DNA from: Planctomycetota bacterium
GTDB taxonomy: Bacteria > Planctomycetota > UBA1135 > GCA-002686595
Length of the DNA: 17,477 nucleotides
Assembly (NCBI GenBank): GCA_029259675.1
Contig: JAJDES010000285.1
Location: 1 to 17,477, forward strand
Direction of reading: 5' to 3'
The notes below the pieces were generated by a model. The model had not been told where the DNA came from and made no database searches. It saw only the letters and a list, made by a program, of their open reading frames with translations. Positions 15,965-17,477 of this stretch are shown piece after piece. The translations under genes and the position numbers were made by a program. The first letter of the stretch is position 1. Every line of letters begins with the position of its first letter.

Positions 15965-15989
15965 AAGCCACCACGAACGGTGGCTTTTC
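15965..15989 (+). terminator. Intrinsic terminator between receiver gene and groES
   Basis: AGCCACC (15966-15972) pairs with GGTGGCT (15979-15985) around an ACGAAC loop and is followed by TTTTCC. The stem begins a few bases after the receiver stop codon. It is a short but standard rho-independent terminator. Only about 45 bp then remain before the groES start. Confidence 0.75.
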
Positions 15990-16033
15990 CTGATCACGAT
16001 CCCTTTCCCTTCGAAGAAGAAGCAAATTTAGCC

Positions 16034-16342
16034 ATGGCTACCAAAACCAAGGTCAACATCCGCCCCCTCGGCGACCGCGTTCTCGTTCAGCGTGTAGAAG
16101 CCGAAGACAAGTCCGCCGGCGGCATCATCCTGCCCGAGACCGCCAAGGAGAAGCCGAAGGAAGGCAAGATCATCGCCATCGGTGAAGGTCGCACCCTCGA
16201 CACCGGCGAGCGCTCCACATTCTCCGTCAAGAAGGGCGACCGCGTGCTCTTCACCGCCTACGGCGGCACTGAGGTCAAGTACCAAGGCGACGAGTACCTG
16301 ATCATGCGCGAAGACGACATCCTCGGCGTCATCGAAGGCTAG
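16034..16342 (+). CDS. groES: Co-chaperonin GroES
   Basis: GroES is the seven-subunit lid of the GroEL folding chamber in the cytoplasm. The 102-aa protein has the N-terminal strand VNIRPLGDRVLVQRVEAEDK, the mobile loop SAGGIILPETAKEKP that contacts GroEL, the SVKKGDRVLFTAYGGTEVK roof and core region, and the closing EYLIMREDDILGVIE. Length is normal. The frame extends upstream to 15980, but ATG 16034 starts the conserved protein; only a purine-rich GAAGAAGAAG lies upstream as a possible ribosome site. groEL follows after 64 bp. No CIRCE element (TTAGCACTC-N9-GAGTGCTAA) is visible upstream, so HrcA control of the usual kind is not supported by this sequence. Confidence 0.97.
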   Translation: MATKTKVNIRPLGDRVLVQRVEAEDKSAGGIILPETAKEKPKEGKIIAIGEGRTLDTGERSTFSVKKGDRVLFTAYGGTEVKYQGDEYLIMREDDILGVIEG

Positions 16343-16406
16343 ATCCAAACCTTTCAACCCCCACTCGGGCGTTCCATTGGAGCTAGCCCGCTAGGAGAGT
16401 TATTCC

Positions 16407-17477
16407 ATGGCTAAACAAATCAGCTACGACGCGGAAGCGCGCGAGCATATCCGCAACGGCGTGCGCAAGCTCGCCCGCGCGGTCAAGGTCACCCTCGGCC
16501 CGCGCGGTCGCAACGTGATCATCGAAAAAGCTTTCGGCAGCCCCACCGTCACCAAAGACGGAGTTTCTGTTACGAAGGAAATCGACCTGGAGGATGCCTA
16601 CGAAAACATGGGCGCCCAATTGGTCAAAGAGGTCGCCTCGCGCACCAACGACGGAGCCGGTGACGGAACCACGACCGCAACGGTCTTGGCCGAAGCCATC
16701 TTCGAAGAAGGCCTCAAGAACGTCACGGCCGGCGCCAGCCCGGTGGGCATCAAGCGCGGTCTCGACGCCGCCGTTGAATCCGCCTGCAACAGCCTCAAGA
16801 AGCTCTCCAAGCCGATTCAAGGCGCCGAGGACATTCGCAAGGTCGGCACCATCGCCTCCAACAGTGACGCCGAAATCGGCGCCATGATTGCCGACGCCAT
16901 GGATCGCGTCGGCAAGGACGGCGTGATCACGGTTGAAGAAGGCAAGAGCCTCAAGACCGAGGTCGAGTGGGTTGAGGGTATGCAGTTCGACAAGGGCTAC
17001 CTCTCACCGCACTTCATCACCGACCCGAAGAACATGGAGGTCGTCTTCGAGAACCCCATGATCCTGATCCACGAGAAGAAGATCTCGACGGTCAAGGACA
17101 TGATTCCGATGCTCGAGGAAGTCGCTCGCAATGGTCGCCCGTTGGTGATCATCGCCGAAGACATTGAGGGCGAAGCCCTGGCGACACTCGTGGTCAACCG
17201 CTTGCGCGGCGCCTTCCCCTGCGTCGCCGTCAAAGCCCCCGGCTTCGGCGATCGTCGCAAGGCCATGATGGAAGACCTGTGCATCCTGACCGGCGGCAAC
17301 GGTGTCTTCGAATCAACCGGCACGACCCTGGAAGGTCTGAACATCAAAGAGCTCGGTAGCGCCAAGAAAGTCGTCGTGACCAAGGAAACCACGACCATCA
17401 TCGAGGGTGCCGGCTCCAAGAACGCCATCAAAGGACGCGTTGAGCAAATCCGCGGCGAAATCGAGGCCACCGCTTCC
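16407..17477 (+). CDS. groEL: Chaperonin GroEL (partial, 3' end beyond window)
   Basis: GroEL forms the double-ring, ATP-driven folding chamber. The 357 visible residues cover the N-terminal equatorial, first intermediate and most of the apical domain; a full protein has about 545. ATP-site features are VTLGPRGRNV, VTKDGVSVTKEI with Asp51, and NDGAGDGTTTATVLA with Asp86, matching E. coli Asp52 and Asp87. DGVITVEEGK and APGFGDRRKAMMEDL are also typical. The ATG is preceded by AGGAGAG (16393-16399) with a good spacer. It is co-transcribed with groES. The window ends inside the gene; there is no frameshift or stop in the part seen. Some genomes carry several groEL copies, so whether this is the main one cannot be told. 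Confidence 0.97.
   Translation, partial: MAKQISYDAEAREHIRNGVRKLARAVKVTLGPRGRNVIIEKAFGSPTVTKDGVSVTKEIDLEDAYENMGAQLVKEVASRTNDGAGDGTTTATVLAEAIFEEGLKNVTAGASPVGIKRGLDAAVESACNSLKKLSKPIQGAEDIRKVGTIASNSDAEIGAMIADAMDRVGKDGVITVEEGKSLKTEVEWVEGMQFDKGYLSPHFITDPKNMEVVFENPMILIHEKKISTVKDMIPMLEEVARNGRPLVIIAEDIEGEALATLVVNRLRGAFPCVAVKAPGFGDRRKAMMEDLCILTGGNGVFESTGTTLEGLNIKELGSAKKVVVTKETTTIIEGAGSKNAIKGRVEQIRGEIEATAS

Noticed and set aside
1..17477. CRISPR array, insertion sequence or prophage
   Set aside because: There are no regularly spaced repeats, no transposase or integrase motif and no terminal inverted repeats. The DUF669 gene alone does not make a prophage.

Overview
The window looks like chromosomal DNA of a GC-rich, outer-membrane-bearing bacterium. 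LptB implies LPS export. The best guess is a member of the Planctomycetota or a relative: the ECF sigma factor resembles the planctomycete type, signal peptidase I carries a large insert, there is a sulfatase-fold lipoprotein, and many genes lack a clear Shine-Dalgarno sequence. This placement is an inference from gene style; no marker in the window settles it.

Layout. Bases 1-553 hold no gene I can support. A plus-strand block follows: signal peptidase I (lepB, 554-1966), the LPS-export ATPase lptB (2034-2864), a 492-bp stretch with no gene, the electron-transfer flavoprotein pair etfB-etfA (3357-5075), and a sulfatase/alkaline-phosphatase-fold lipoprotein (frame 5075-6646, start uncertain). 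It meets a minus-strand tRNA-Val(CAC) with encoded CCA (6798-6873) and a minus-strand ECF sigma factor (7150-7932) that has a strong 3' hairpin.

Bases 7933-9229 hold no convincing gene but contain two striking inverted repeats, one in the sigma-factor leader and one downstream of ligA. A minus-strand run follows, read right to left: a membrane dipeptidase (14061-15293), a DUF115/MptE-like protein 7 nt behind it (12413-14053), a short DUF669-type protein with an SSB-like acidic C-terminus (11783-12241), and NAD-dependent DNA ligase ligA (9230-11476). On the far right, plus strand, are a stand-alone receiver protein (15566-15961) with its own terminator, then groES (16034-16342) and groEL (16407 to the window edge, partial).

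Most of the window is housekeeping: secretion and envelope biogenesis (lepB, lptB, lipoprotein), respiratory or beta-oxidation electron transfer (etfBA), DNA joining (ligA), and protein folding (groESL). The ligA-DUF669 and dipeptidase-DUF115 neighbourhoods are the less ordinary parts. I see no insertion sequence, CRISPR array, prophage structure or defence cassette, and nothing I would call a clearly new system. The most checkable oddities are the Thr in place of the sulfatase formylglycine residue, the inserts in LepB and LigA, the SSB-like tip of the DUF669 protein, and the two structured elements in the 7.9-9.2 kb gap.
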